DNA of 64,000 nt from Geoglobus sp. UBA235 (GCA_002494725.1 DACG01000030.1:85510-149509); one strand, 5' to 3'; numbered from the stretch's first letter, positions 16,564 to 25,086 are shown. Numbers and translations are program-made. The notes: generated by a model from the sequence alone, not told the origin.

Positions 16564-17884
16564 AAAGTAGAGAAGTTCCAGATCCAAAATAAAAGCTTTC
16601 TGGTTCTATCTCTGAAATGTATCTACTGTTAGTGGATTGAGACAGTCTCATGCCTGGGGGCGAGATGAATATGACTACCCAATCTCCCTTTAATCTATTT
16701 GATAGAAAATCGTAAATTCGATATGTTTCACTCCTATAGGCAAGTAGAGTAGTAGAATCAACAAACAATATCTTAAATGTACTACTTTTGGATAGTAGTT
16801 CTCCAAAATCAACAAATTCTTCAGGGTTTTTTGAAAATATCTCACCTAACACCAAACCTTCACTTTGGAAAACATCTAAATCTATAATATAAGGATACAA
16901 GTTTAATGGAGAACTGAGTAGTCCTACGACAGTAGCTCCATTAGTCATCATACTTATAAAAGCAAGACCATATGGAGTAATAGCAGAAAACTCCCCTTTC
17001 TCAATCTTTTCTATAAACTCATCCTCCCCGACATCAAGCTGAAATCTCTCTTTTATATACTCTCTAACTGACATTCCATTAATCTCTCCGATAACATTTC
17101 CTTCTTTCAAGACTTTGACCTCGTCTTTAAAGGCAAAAAACTTTCTCAGAATTTCTTTAGTTTCTTCAAAACTATCTCCTCTCTCGGGGAATATATCTTT
17201 AAAATGGAGATCAGCATTTTTAAGTCCGATAACAAGGACATTTCTCCCTATCGGTCTAAAATTATGGAGTATCAAGGGAGTATCCTCATGAACCTCTAAT
17301 GGCACCAGATTTATTGAACCTACGGAAATTCCCGACTTTCCGAGTATTCTCAAAACTTTATTTATAGGGATAAAAAGTCTCTCTTTTTGGACCCAGTCAG
17401 AGTATCTTTTAAGAAGTTTTCTCTTGCACAGTTCATTTTTGCACCGCCTATATCTGAACCAGTAAAACCTGTCTCTGAGAAATCCTTTAATGAGTGTGGT
17501 CTTTCTGGGGAAATAAATCGCAGGGTATACTGCGATAGCAACATCATAATCCTGCAGTTTTGTCGTAATTTTTTCGAGTTCCTGATCGAGAGGTCCTTTT
17601 CCGGTTACAAAAATATCATAATTGGCGGTCAAAAGGAGAATCAGGATCCCGTGCATAAAAATACCTTCCTTAGTCCCAAATCCATCAGTAAAAAAAGTTA
17701 CTGTATCCCAGCCCATATTGTCTTCCAGAAATTTCAAAATTCTCTTGTGGTAATCAAAGAGTGATTGAGTTATGATTATCATCCCAAAATTAGGGGTAAA
17801 GTCGAGTTTCTCAAGTTTTTTGCTGAGGTCTTCAAGCAGGATCTCAATATCTTTTGATGAAGAGGAGATAACCTTATACTTCAT
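16547..17884 (-). CDS. FIST-like sensory protein (tentative)
   Basis: A 445-residue soluble protein. The N-terminal half has alternating strands with a glycine-containing FTDGFGTKEGI segment. The C-terminal half (TPYGLAFISMMTNGATVVG, then SEGLVLGEIFSKNPEEFVDFG) resembles the FIST_C ligand-binding half of FIST sensory domains, but I cannot confirm family membership. It overlaps the start of the Roadblock-like gene by 11 bases and is the third gene of a transcript led by a KaiC-like ATPase. AT-rich like the rest of the island. Confidence 0.45.
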   Translation of the reverse strand: MKYKVISSSSKDIEILLEDLSKKLEKLDFTPNFGMIIITQSLFDYHKRILKFLEDNMGWDTVTFFTDGFGTKEGIFMHGILILLLTANYDIFVTGKGPLDQELEKITTKLQDYDVAIAVYPAIYFPRKTTLIKGFLRDRFYWFRYRRCKNELCKRKLLKRYSDWVQKERLFIPINKVLRILGKSGISVGSINLVPLEVHEDTPLILHNFRPIGRNVLVIGLKNADLHFKDIFPERGDSFEETKEILRKFFAFKDEVKVLKEGNVIGEINGMSVREYIKERFQLDVGEDEFIEKIEKGEFSAITPYGLAFISMMTNGATVVGLLSSPLNLYPYIIDLDVFQSEGLVLGEIFSKNPEEFVDFGELLSKSSTFKILFVDSTTLLAYRSETYRIYDFLSNRLKGDWVVIFISPPGMRLSQSTNSRYISEIEPESFYFGSGTSLLFSLKS

Positions 17885-18230
17885 TTGCTAAAAGTGGTCT
17901 TAAGGAGTTTATTACTCTTTTGGCTTCCATTTCAAGCCTGTACTCTGCGATTGGCAAAAACAGAATGCTCATGACCAGCGTCTTTGTGATAGGAAGAAGG
18001 AGGATTTTTATATCCTCTACTTTTATTGAAATTTCATTTAAATTTTGGTTGAAAATGTAATCAAGTATGGATCGTATTTGACTCTCTAAGAAGTAGAGAT
18101 GCTGGATGACTCTCATTTCATCATTTACCCTGACAAAAACGGGAGTACCATCTACTCTGTAAATTATTAATCCTATAACGGATGGATCATTTGAGATGTC
18201 CTTAACAAGACTATCTATTCTCCGACTCAT
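17874..18230 (-). CDS. Roadblock/LC7-like protein
   Basis: About 118 residues beginning MSRRIDSLVKDISNDPSVIG. The pattern of an N-terminal helix, a strand pair IGLIIYRVDGTPVFV, a long helix and later strands ISIKVEDIKILLLPI matches the Roadblock/LC7 (MglB) fold, which usually regulates small GTPases or forms dimeric scaffolds. No GTPase gene is adjacent; the upstream partner is a RecA-fold ATPase. The frame could start at 18251, but MSRRIDS at 18230 gives a standard length and a 20-base overlap with the ATPase gene. Confidence 0.6.
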   Translation of the reverse strand: MSRRIDSLVKDISNDPSVIGLIIYRVDGTPVFVRVNDEMRVIQHLYFLESQIRSILDYIFNQNLNEISIKVEDIKILLLPITKTLVMSILFLPIAEYRLEMEAKRVINSLRPLLANEV

Positions 18231-19041
18231 AGATCCCAAGCACCCTCTCAATTATGGCTCTTGACACAGGTATGTCTCTCTTTGAAAGAAATGAAAGCCT
18301 TCTTTTGATTTTACTGTCTATTTTCGATGATCTTAGGAGTGCTTCAATATCATCTCGCTGAAATCTCTGTTCGAGATCGCTCTCAACTACAATACCAAGT
18401 CCAGGCATTATTCTGTACGGGAAAACTCCGTCTGCATGCCATGATGCTCTGTGTTTTATAATCTGAAGAGTTCTGCTAAATGCTTCTCCGTAACCAATAT
18501 TTTTCATGAAAATCGCAGAGTCCGAAAGAAATATGGGGATTGAAACATCCGGTCTGCTGAGACTGTTTGTAAATGGCTCTTCAACTGTCACAACTGATGT
18601 TCCGCTTGCCCTCAGTTGATCAAAAAACCAGCCTATATCTCTTCTTGAACTGTAATCTAAGGAAGAGATCAGTGGTGTGAACGAATCTACCACAATTCTT
18701 GCATTTCCTTCTGAATTCTCTTCAATGTAGGAGATTATGTCTTCGTTAAGGTACGATATGTTTTCGGCATGACTTCTTGTAACAAGTATCTGTTCATTTT
18801 CCATTGCTTCGACGAGCTCAAACCATCCCAAGGACTCGGACAGTATTTTTACTGCTTTTGCATCCATATCGAAAGATATGTATATTCCAGTTTCACCATT
18901 TTCAATGCCTTCAAGTAAATACTGAAGTGAAAATATTGTTTTCCCCGTCCCTGATGCACCAACAACAACATTAACAGTGTTAGGTCGGTATCCTCCTCCA
19001 ATGAGTGTGTCGAAACCTATGACGCCAGTTTTTATTCTCAT
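18211..19041 (-). CDS. KaiC-like RecA-superfamily ATPase
   Basis: A 276-residue single-domain ATPase with GVIGFDTLIGGGYRPNTVNV, Walker A GASGTGKT at about residues 28-35, and Walker B RIVVDSFT. The C-terminal 60 residues are helical and Arg/Lys-rich (LSFLSKRDIPVSRAIIERV). Such archaeal KaiC/RadA-like proteins act in signalling, archaellum control (FlaH-like) or regulation. As first gene of an operon with Roadblock-like and FIST-like proteins it is likely the energy-dependent switch of that group (inference). Confidence 0.8.
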   Translation of the reverse strand: MRIKTGVIGFDTLIGGGYRPNTVNVVVGASGTGKTIFSLQYLLEGIENGETGIYISFDMDAKAVKILSESLGWFELVEAMENEQILVTRSHAENISYLNEDIISYIEENSEGNARIVVDSFTPLISSLDYSSRRDIGWFFDQLRASGTSVVTVEEPFTNSLSRPDVSIPIFLSDSAIFMKNIGYGEAFSRTLQIIKHRASWHADGVFPYRIMPGLGIVVESDLEQRFQRDDIEALLRSSKIDSKIKRRLSFLSKRDIPVSRAIIERVLGIYESENR

Positions 19042-19150
19042 TATTATTAAGATGCTTCCGATTAGTATAAAAAATTTTGGAATGATAAATGGTTGGGAAT
19101 ACTTCTGTCACGGATTCTTAGGGGAAAAACTTATATCCTGCTTTCAATTT

Positions 19151-19170
19151 TTAATTAAAATTAATTAAAA
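19151..19170 (+). repeat. Tandem 10-bp AT repeat in solute-binding protein promoter
   Basis: TTAATTAAAA occurs twice in direct succession, 20 bases before the coding region. The unit contains the palindrome TTAATTAA. It may serve as TATA element, operator, or both. Confidence 0.5.
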
Positions 19171-19189
19171 ATCTTGGAGGGTGGAAAGC

Positions 19190-20428
19190 TTGAGGATGAA
19201 CAGGAGAGAGTTTATGGGAACGGCTGCAATGATTGGAGGTTCAGTTTTGCTTGGCTCATCCATCCTTGGATGTGCAACCCAGCAACCAGCTCAGAAGACA
19301 CCAACACCAAAGCCGGAAGGTCCGATAAAGATCGGATTTCTGGGACCGCTGAGTGGACCATTCACTCCATGGGGTGATGGTCATTTAAAGGGAGCAAAAA
19401 TGGCGGTTGAAGAGATAAATGCAAATGGCGGCGTTGATGGTAGAAGTCTTGAGCTTGTGGTGAGGGATACCAAAAACAATGCAAGTGAGGCTGCAACTGT
19501 TTTCGAGGAACTCGTTTTCCAGGAGGATGTTGTTGCTGTTATTGGACCGGTTTCAAGTGACATAGGTCTTGCTACATCCAGAAAGGCTGAGGAGCTTAAT
19601 GTTCCACTGCTGCTGCACATGGCAGGAAGCGATAAGATACTGACGAAGAGCAGCAGATACACATTCAGAACTGCACTTGTTGCCGGACCGCTGCTCATGC
19701 AGGCTCTTGCAGAGTACATAAAGGACAAGGGCTTTACGAGAATTGGAGCTGTGATAGCAGATTATGCATGGGGTCACTCAATCAAGGGAGGGATAGAGAA
19801 GTACATTGAAACTCTTCCGGGGGTTGAGGTGAGGATGGAGATCGCACCGGTCAAGGAATCGGACTTCACACCCTATCTCAGAAAGATGCAGGATCTCAAT
19901 CCTGAGCTTGTTATTGCTACCGGCCACCCACCTGGAACGGCAAAAATAGCAAGACAGGGTATAGAACTCGGATTCAATGCAAAGTACATAGGACCCAACA
20001 TACCGAAGAAAGCGTGGGAGAAGATTCTCGGAGAGGACGTCACAAAGGGCATGCTCGACTTCACCCCAGTTAACTACAACTCGAATGAGTTTCAGAGCTT
20101 TGCCCAGAAGTTTTACGAGAAATACAAGGAGGAGGTTGACTTTGCCGGAACAACAGGCTATGTGAACATAAACCACATCGTCTGGGCCATAAAACAGGCA
20201 AATTCTGCTGATCCCAAGGATATTGCAGGCACAATAAGGGGTGGGAGTTATAGCAATCCTCTGTTTGCATTCCCGCTCTCATACACAACATGGGGAGACC
20301 AGAAAGAGGCAAGAGAGGTTATCATAACATTCAAGCCCGGTGGGCCACCCTACGGACCGGAATCTATCTCCCATGCTGTAGTGGAGTTCATATCACCGCC
20401 AATAAAGCCTGTGGAGCCTTCACAGTAA
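19190..20428 (+). CDS. Tat-exported lipoprotein, branched-chain amino acid-type solute-binding protein
   Basis: A type I periplasmic-binding fold of the LivK group (IKIGFLGPLSGPFTPWGDGH, then AVEEINANGGVDGRSLELVVRD). The N-terminus MNRREFMGTAAMIGGSVLLG carries a twin-arginine RREF motif and then a lipobox-like SILGC, so it should be folded before export and held on the membrane outside by a lipid-linked cysteine. It would capture amino acids, amides or aromatic acids. No permease or ATPase gene is adjacent. Starts at GTG 19181, TTG 19190 or ATG 19196 are possible; GGAGG at 19176-19180 spaces best with TTG 19190. Confidence 0.9.
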   Translation: MRMNRREFMGTAAMIGGSVLLGSSILGCATQQPAQKTPTPKPEGPIKIGFLGPLSGPFTPWGDGHLKGAKMAVEEINANGGVDGRSLELVVRDTKNNASEAATVFEELVFQEDVVAVIGPVSSDIGLATSRKAEELNVPLLLHMAGSDKILTKSSRYTFRTALVAGPLLMQALAEYIKDKGFTRIGAVIADYAWGHSIKGGIEKYIETLPGVEVRMEIAPVKESDFTPYLRKMQDLNPELVIATGHPPGTAKIARQGIELGFNAKYIGPNIPKKAWEKILGEDVTKGMLDFTPVNYNSNEFQSFAQKFYEKYKEEVDFAGTTGYVNINHIVWAIKQANSADPKDIAGTIRGGSYSNPLFAFPLSYTTWGDQKEAREVIITFKPGGPPYGPESISHAVVEFISPPIKPVEPSQ

Positions 20429-20470
20429 AATAATCTAAAAAATTTTCACTAAATTTTTTAAAAGGAATTA

Positions 20471-21361
20471 TCAGACGTTTTCGAGAAGATATCCGTAAAT
20501 CATGGGTAGAGCAATTGTCGCATCGCAGTAAACTGTTGCAGTTTTAGCATTCTCCTTCAGCTTGCACCAGCTCTTTGCCTCATCAAGGGTTGCACCGCTA
20601 AGCCCGCCCCACTGAGGAGAGTCTGTGGTTATCTGGATCGCATAATCAAAGCCTTTGCTGAGAAGCATTGCCTGGAGTGTGAAGTTCTTTGGGACACCTC
20701 CACCAACTATGAAAACGCCCATCCTGTTTTCCTGGAAGCATAGATCTACCATGCTCTTAACATCCTTCTGAGGGGAGTACCTCAACCTCTGTCCGTAAAC
20801 GAAAAGGTGCAGCCCAATAACAGAGTCGTGGAGGGTTGGGCAGAAAACAGGTATTCTCTTTCTGTAGGCTGTTTTTAAAAAGGAGTCTGCACCAATCTTT
20901 TTTCCGATCTCCCAGAGAATTTCATAGCTTGCAAACTCTCCATCAAGATCCTGAAAGATTCCCGCGACAAATTGCTCAACTCCCTCAAAGGCCTCGTTCT
21001 CAATAAAGACATCATAGATCCTGTTTATACTTTTCCTGCCGAGCTCAGCATCATCTGCATCCTCTCTTCCCATTTTGTGCCTGTATCCAAGAGCTTCGGC
21101 TATCTCATGAGTGACATTTGCACCTGTTGTAACAAGAGCATTCGCAAAACCATTTTTCAGAAAGCCATCAACTATCCTTCTCATCCCCGCAGGTATCATC
21201 GCCCCTGCAAGGGTGAAAAAAATAAATACATCACTTTCAACCATCTCCCTATAAATCCTGCATGCCTCTCCAAGTCTTCGTGCATTGAAAGCCGTAGCTG
21301 AGAGCTGATCAACCAGCTCGGAAACTTTCATTCCGGATTTTACTTCAATCTCCCGTATCAT
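20471..21361 (-). CDS. dys: Deoxyhypusine synthase family protein
   Basis: A 296-residue protein of the DHS fold (LAGAMIPAGMRRIVDGFLKNG for NAD binding, VTTGANVTHE, TDSPQWGGLSGATLDEAKSW). DHS moves the aminobutyl group of spermidine onto a lysine of aIF5A. The catalytic lysine follows the SW motif, here written SWCK where the usual form is SWGK. The rest of the active site looks intact. Archaea often carry a second DHS-like paralogue with other functions, so this could be that copy. It overlaps rtcB by 4 bases. Confidence 0.88.
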   Translation of the reverse strand: MIREIEVKSGMKVSELVDQLSATAFNARRLGEACRIYREMVESDVFIFFTLAGAMIPAGMRRIVDGFLKNGFANALVTTGANVTHEIAEALGYRHKMGREDADDAELGRKSINRIYDVFIENEAFEGVEQFVAGIFQDLDGEFASYEILWEIGKKIGADSFLKTAYRKRIPVFCPTLHDSVIGLHLFVYGQRLRYSPQKDVKSMVDLCFQENRMGVFIVGGGVPKNFTLQAMLLSKGFDYAIQITTDSPQWGGLSGATLDEAKSWCKLKENAKTATVYCDATIALPMIYGYLLENV

Positions 21362-22800
21362 CCCTTGGCAACTCCAATAGGCCTGAGTCTTGCAACTATT
21401 TTTGAAATTCCCGCTCTATCAACAACACTCACAACATCATCACTGCTCTTGTATGCCTGCGGGGCTTCTTCTGCAAGCAATGCTCCGTGAGTTGCTCTGA
21501 CATAAATTCCCTCCTTCATGAGATCTGCTTTGACCCTGTCTCCTCTCAGTCTTCTCTTTGCTGCAGATCTGCTGAGAACTCTACCGCTTCCATGGCATGT
21601 TGAGCCAAATGTCTCCTTCATTGCCTTTTCAGTTCCAGCAAGTATGTAGCTGGGCGTCCCCATGCTTCCCGGAATTATCACGGGCTGTCCAACTTCCCTG
21701 TATTTCTGCGGAATTTCTCTGCTTCCGGGCCCAAAAGCTCTTGTTGCCCCTTTCCTGTGAACAACCACTTCAAACTTCTCACCATTGACAACATGTTTCT
21801 CAAACTTGGCTATGTTGTGGGCAACATCGTAAACAAGCTCCATTCCAAGTTCCTCTTCTCCCATCCCGAATACCTTTCTCACAGTTTCTCTAACCCAGTG
21901 AGTGATTATCTGCCTGTTTGTCCAAGCAAAATTTGCAGCTGAGGCCATTCCACCAAAGTAATCCTCCCCCTCCCTGCTTTTTACCGGAGCACATGCAAGC
22001 TGTCTGTCAGGCAGTTTTATCTTGTACTTGCTCACAGCCCTATCAAGAACTGTCAGAAAGTCCGTGCAGACCTGATGTCCTAACCCTCTGCTTCCGGTGT
22101 GTATCATGATCGTAACCATTCCCTCCTGAAGTCCGAAAACCTCTGCAGTTTCCTGGTCATAAATCTTGTCAACGTACTGAACTTCAAGAAAGTGATTTCC
22201 ACTTCCAAGAGTTCCGAGCTGCCCTCTTCCCCTGTCTCTTGCCTTTCTGCTTACAACCTCAGGCTTGGCTCCTCCAAGTGCTCCATTTTCCTCACATCTG
22301 TCAGCATCCTCCTCATAGCCGTACCCCTTTTCGATTGCCCATCTGACACCCTCGACAAATATCTCATCCAGATCCCTGTCAGTTGCCCTTATCCTTCCCT
22401 CGCTTCCAACCCCCGATGGCACTGCAATAAAAAGCTCATCAATCAGATTCTTTATTCTGGGTTTAACCTCCTCCACGGTCAGATTTGTTCTCAAAAGCCT
22501 AACACCACAGTTGATGTCAAATCCAACACCACCCGGGCTGACAACACCTTCCTCAGCATCAAAGCCAGCAACCCCTCCTATCGGAAATCCGTAGCCAACG
22601 TGAACGTCAGGCATCACAAGTGAGGCCATCTGTATTCCGGGCATTGTTGCAACGTTTGCTGCCTGATCAACTGCACCTCTTTCAAGCATGTTCATCAGTT
22701 TTCTGTTGAGATAGAAGTAAGCCGGGACTCTCATGCCCTTCTTGTAGGACTTTGGCAGTTCCCACCTGTACTCGGTAACCTTTTTGAGCAGATTTTCCAT
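21358..22800 (-). CDS. rtcB: RtcB RNA ligase (tRNA-splicing ligase)
   Basis: A 480-residue protein with the RtcB signatures: MPDVHVGYGFPIGGVAGFD, GVGFDINCGVRLLRT with the metal-binding Cys, GTLGSGNHFLEVQ, HTGSRGLGHQ, and the nucleotidyl-acceptor histidine in STCHGSGRVLSRSAAKRR. It joins 2',3'-cyclic phosphate and 5'-OH ends with GTP and manganese during tRNA splicing. Length is standard, with no intein. First gene of a two-gene transcript with dys. Confidence 0.97.
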   Translation of the reverse strand: MENLLKKVTEYRWELPKSYKKGMRVPAYFYLNRKLMNMLERGAVDQAANVATMPGIQMASLVMPDVHVGYGFPIGGVAGFDAEEGVVSPGGVGFDINCGVRLLRTNLTVEEVKPRIKNLIDELFIAVPSGVGSEGRIRATDRDLDEIFVEGVRWAIEKGYGYEEDADRCEENGALGGAKPEVVSRKARDRGRGQLGTLGSGNHFLEVQYVDKIYDQETAEVFGLQEGMVTIMIHTGSRGLGHQVCTDFLTVLDRAVSKYKIKLPDRQLACAPVKSREGEDYFGGMASAANFAWTNRQIITHWVRETVRKVFGMGEEELGMELVYDVAHNIAKFEKHVVNGEKFEVVVHRKGATRAFGPGSREIPQKYREVGQPVIIPGSMGTPSYILAGTEKAMKETFGSTCHGSGRVLSRSAAKRRLRGDRVKADLMKEGIYVRATHGALLAEEAPQAYKSSDDVVSVVDRAGISKIVARLRPIGVAKG

Positions 22801-22846
22801 GGGATGAATAGCTAACAGGCTGTATTAATTTCTTATGCTGCTGTTT

Positions 22847-23728
22847 TCACAGAATCCTGTATCTGATTCCATGCTTCATGCACATCTCACGAGCAGTCCT
22901 GTCCAGCAACTTCCGATACGATGCAGATGGCTGGTAACTCCTGCCATACATTTTGAGGTATTCTGGCAGGAGATCTGGATGGTACTTCCTGATGAACCTG
23001 AAGTACGTCTGTCTGCAGTCATCCGGATTGTTTCCGTAAAGGGTGAGGGCTCCAGCAAAACAGAATTTTGCTCCACTTTCCTTGGCTTTCCAGATCATCC
23101 AGTCCAGCTTTTCCGGAGAATCGGAGATGAATGGCAGAACCGGAATAAAGGCTATCCCCGCAAAGATTTCGCTTTCAGCAAGCTCTGTCACGGCCCTCAA
23201 CCTCTCTTCCGGCAGTGGTGCGTTTGGCTCAACAACCCTCACCATTCTTTCATCCATGACTGAAATTGAAAACGTTACAAAAGCTCCTCTGTCAATTCTG
23301 CCCTCAAGATCATCCGGCAGAACTGCTCTGCAATCGATCTGAGCTATAAGATCTGCATCCCTCAAAACAAGTGTGGATTTTGTCAGAATGTGTACGGGAA
23401 ACCTGTATCTTGCGATAATTCCCAGTATCTTTCTTGTAAGCCTTACCTCATCCTCCAGGCTCATGTAGGGCTCTGTCGATGTTCCAACTGCGATTACCCC
23501 GTATTCCTCCCTGTAAGCTCTTCTTCTCAGCTGTTTTTCAAGTAATTCGGGGGAATTAACCTTGATCTGAACTCTGCCACCTTTTCCATACCTGCTGCCC
23601 CTCACATAGCAGTAAACGCATCCAAAACTGCATCCATAGTAAGGGTTTACGGAGTAATCATCGAGAAACCATTCATCCCTTTTCCTGTGCCTGTTCAGCA
23701 CTGATTTAACTCTCACCTTTTCAATCAA
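22847..23728 (-). CDS. SPL-family radical SAM protein
   Basis: A 293-residue protein with the radical SAM cysteine motif in NPYYGCSFGCVYCYVRGS (CxxxCxxC form) near residue 28 and the SPL-like MSLEDEVRLTRKILGII, ILTKSTLVLRDADLI segments. The group is related to spore photoproduct lyase but usually lacks its DNA repair role; the substrate is unknown. The TTG start (ATTTTGATTGAA) lies 3 bases after the stop of a 57-residue frame, so it belongs to a four-gene transcript with the two small genes and an AbrB-type regulator. Confidence 0.85.
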   Translation of the reverse strand: MIEKVRVKSVLNRHRKRDEWFLDDYSVNPYYGCSFGCVYCYVRGSRYGKGGRVQIKVNSPELLEKQLRRRAYREEYGVIAVGTSTEPYMSLEDEVRLTRKILGIIARYRFPVHILTKSTLVLRDADLIAQIDCRAVLPDDLEGRIDRGAFVTFSISVMDERMVRVVEPNAPLPEERLRAVTELAESEIFAGIAFIPVLPFISDSPEKLDWMIWKAKESGAKFCFAGALTLYGNNPDDCRQTYFRFIRKYHPDLLPEYLKMYGRSYQPSASYRKLLDRTAREMCMKHGIRYRIL

Positions 23729-23731
23729 AAT

Positions 23732-23905
23732 TCACCAGCCCCCTTCAATCCTGAGCAGTTCTCTTTTCACCTCCAACACAAGAGAATGGAGTCCACTATC
23801 CTGATCATGTGCTTCACCGCCTTCCCAACTTAGTTCAAAACCCGTGTTCTTGTTATGCCAAGTTTCTCCGTTTTTTCCTCTGAATAAGTGTGAACGCGAT
23901 TTCAT
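23732..23905 (-). CDS. Small 57-residue protein, unknown
   Basis: A 58-codon frame that starts ATG immediately after the TAA of the four-cysteine gene and ends 3 bases before the radical SAM start. The product is polar, with NKNTGFELSWEGGEAHDQDS in the middle and the helical HSLVLEVKRELLRIEGGW at the end. It has no cysteines. I do not recognise the family. Evidence for reality is the exact packing between two neighbours in the same direction. Confidence 0.5.
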   Translation of the reverse strand: MKSRSHLFRGKNGETWHNKNTGFELSWEGGEAHDQDSGLHSLVLEVKRELLRIEGGW

Positions 23906-24034
23906 TTATTTTGGCTGAAATGCCTTTGCTGGACATTCCTCCACGTCCATTTCTGCAGGCACCTCATGCCCAAAACAATTTCCTTTTGTTTCATCAACAG
24001 GGGTATAGTATATACAATCCCTACAAACCGGCAA
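23906..24034 (-). CDS. Small four-cysteine [4Fe-4S] protein resembling glycyl-radical-enzyme small subunits
   Basis: A 42-residue product (TTG start) with cysteines at 4, 7, 20 and 34: VCRDCIYYTPVDETKGNCFG then VPAEMDVEECPAKAFQPK. The CxxC-x12-C-x13-C spacing, the GNCFG turn and the ECPAKAF end look like the HiPIP-like small subunits of benzylsuccinate-synthase-type glycyl radical enzymes (family recognition from memory). GAGGAGGTGA lies 5 bases before the TTG. A GTG at 24043 overlapping the AbrB stop as GTGA is an alternative start giving 45 residues. No glycyl radical enzyme or activase is in the window. Confidence 0.65.
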   Translation of the reverse strand: MPVCRDCIYYTPVDETKGNCFGHEVPAEMDVEECPAKAFQPK

Positions 24035-24039
24035 CCCAC

Positions 24040-24279
24040 TCACCTCCTCTTTCTGTTAAAAAACTCCTCATCTTCCTGAATCCTGTACATCAGTCTATCT
24101 ATCTCCTCCAGTTTTATCAGGGTGAATCCGGTTTCATCTCTTCTCTTCAAAACAAAAAGCTTGTCACCAGGCTTGATGTCAAGATCTCTTCTCAGATCAA
24201 CAGGAATTGCAATCTGACCCTTGTCGCTAACAGTAATAACTCCATACACTATCCTTCTCTTTCCACACTCGCCCACCAT
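24040..24279 (-). CDS. AbrB/SpoVT-type DNA-binding protein
   Basis: About 79 residues from MVGECGKRRIVYGV. The swapped-hairpin domain is clear: ITVSDKGQIAIPVDLRRDLD, then IKPGDKLFVLKRRDETGFTL. Such proteins are dimeric transcription regulators or antitoxins. The frame continues upstream to 24372, but that part lacks the family pattern. An AT-rich AAAAATAAGATATAG element lies 13-28 bases upstream of ATG 24279. It leads a transcript with the two small genes and the radical SAM enzyme and probably controls it. Confidence 0.8.
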   Translation of the reverse strand: MVGECGKRRIVYGVITVSDKGQIAIPVDLRRDLDIKPGDKLFVLKRRDETGFTLIKLEEIDRLMYRIQEDEEFFNRKRR

Positions 24280-24457
24280 TATTCCACTATATCTTATTTT
24301 TCTTACATTTCTTGAAAATTGTATAAAACATTTGCGGCGTGTTTTTGCATGGCAGATGAAAGTGATTCGCATATAGAATGGAATATGAAAGAGTTGCCAT
24401 TCAAAATTCTGTGCCGGAATTTACCAGAAATTGGAAGAAAGATTGAAAAGAGGAAAA

Positions 24458-24784
24458 CTATGGTTCGGCCTTCTCTCTCGGAATTGCCTTTCTTATCTCC
24501 TCAAGAAGTTCATCATCGCTTTTCCCTTCAGGATCTATGTTGAGAGCTTTTGCCATCTCCTCAAGCTTCTCCCGCTTCTCTTTCTCCTTGTTTTCGTATT
24601 TGCCTTCTTTCAGATTCCTCTCAAATTCTCTGAGCTCCATTTCTGCCTCTCTCTGTGCCTTTTTGAACTCTCCTGATGCTTTTCCAATACTTCTTGCAAG
24701 TTCAGGGAGCTTGTTTGCTCCGAAAAGCAGTACAGCAATCAGGAGGATTAGCAGCAACTCATTTGGACCGATTGGACCGATCAT
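24458..24784 (-). CDS. tatA: Twin-arginine translocase TatA-family subunit
   Basis: A 108-residue protein: short periplasmic start, one helix (NELLLILLIAVLLFGANKLP), hinge, amphipathic helix (ELARSIGKASGEFKKAQREA) and a long charged tail. This matches TatA/TatB, the pore-forming or receptor subunit for export of folded proteins. It overlaps the second Tat-like gene by 4 bases. No tatC is nearby. Confidence 0.92.
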   Translation of the reverse strand: MIGPIGPNELLLILLIAVLLFGANKLPELARSIGKASGEFKKAQREAEMELREFERNLKEGKYENKEKEKREKLEEMAKALNIDPEGKSDDELLEEIRKAIPREKAEP

Positions 24785-25086
24785 GATTTCACCTCACCGC
24801 CTTTACTCTTGTTTGCATCAGCATTATTTAAAGGTTTAGGCTTAAGGTTCTCCTTAACAGACTCCATGATTGATCTCTCCCGTATTTCCTCAACCTTCCT
24901 CAGAATATCCTCATCCGGAGGGTTCAGACCATACATTATTTCAAGTTCAAGCCTTCTCCTTGCCTTCTTGTACTCCCCGTAGAGCTTCCCCAGCTTTCTG
25001 GCAACATCCACCATGTTATCCGGACCGAGGAGTATGAGAGCAAGGAGCAGGATCAACCCAAGCTCTCCCCATCCAAACATCAACAC
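24781..25086 (-). CDS. Second TatA/TatB-family protein
   Basis: A 101-residue protein with the same layout: GWGELGLILLLALILLGPDN helix, then VDVARKLGKLYGEYKKARRR. The longer Arg-rich amphipathic helix and LGP motif are more TatB-like. The pair probably gives distinct TatA and TatB-like roles, and could serve the RREF-type lipoprotein at 19.2 kb and others. Confidence 0.88.
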   Translation of the reverse strand: MLMFGWGELGLILLLALILLGPDNMVDVARKLGKLYGEYKKARRRLELEIMYGLNPPDEDILRKVEEIRERSIMESVKENLKPKPLNNADANKSKGGEVKS

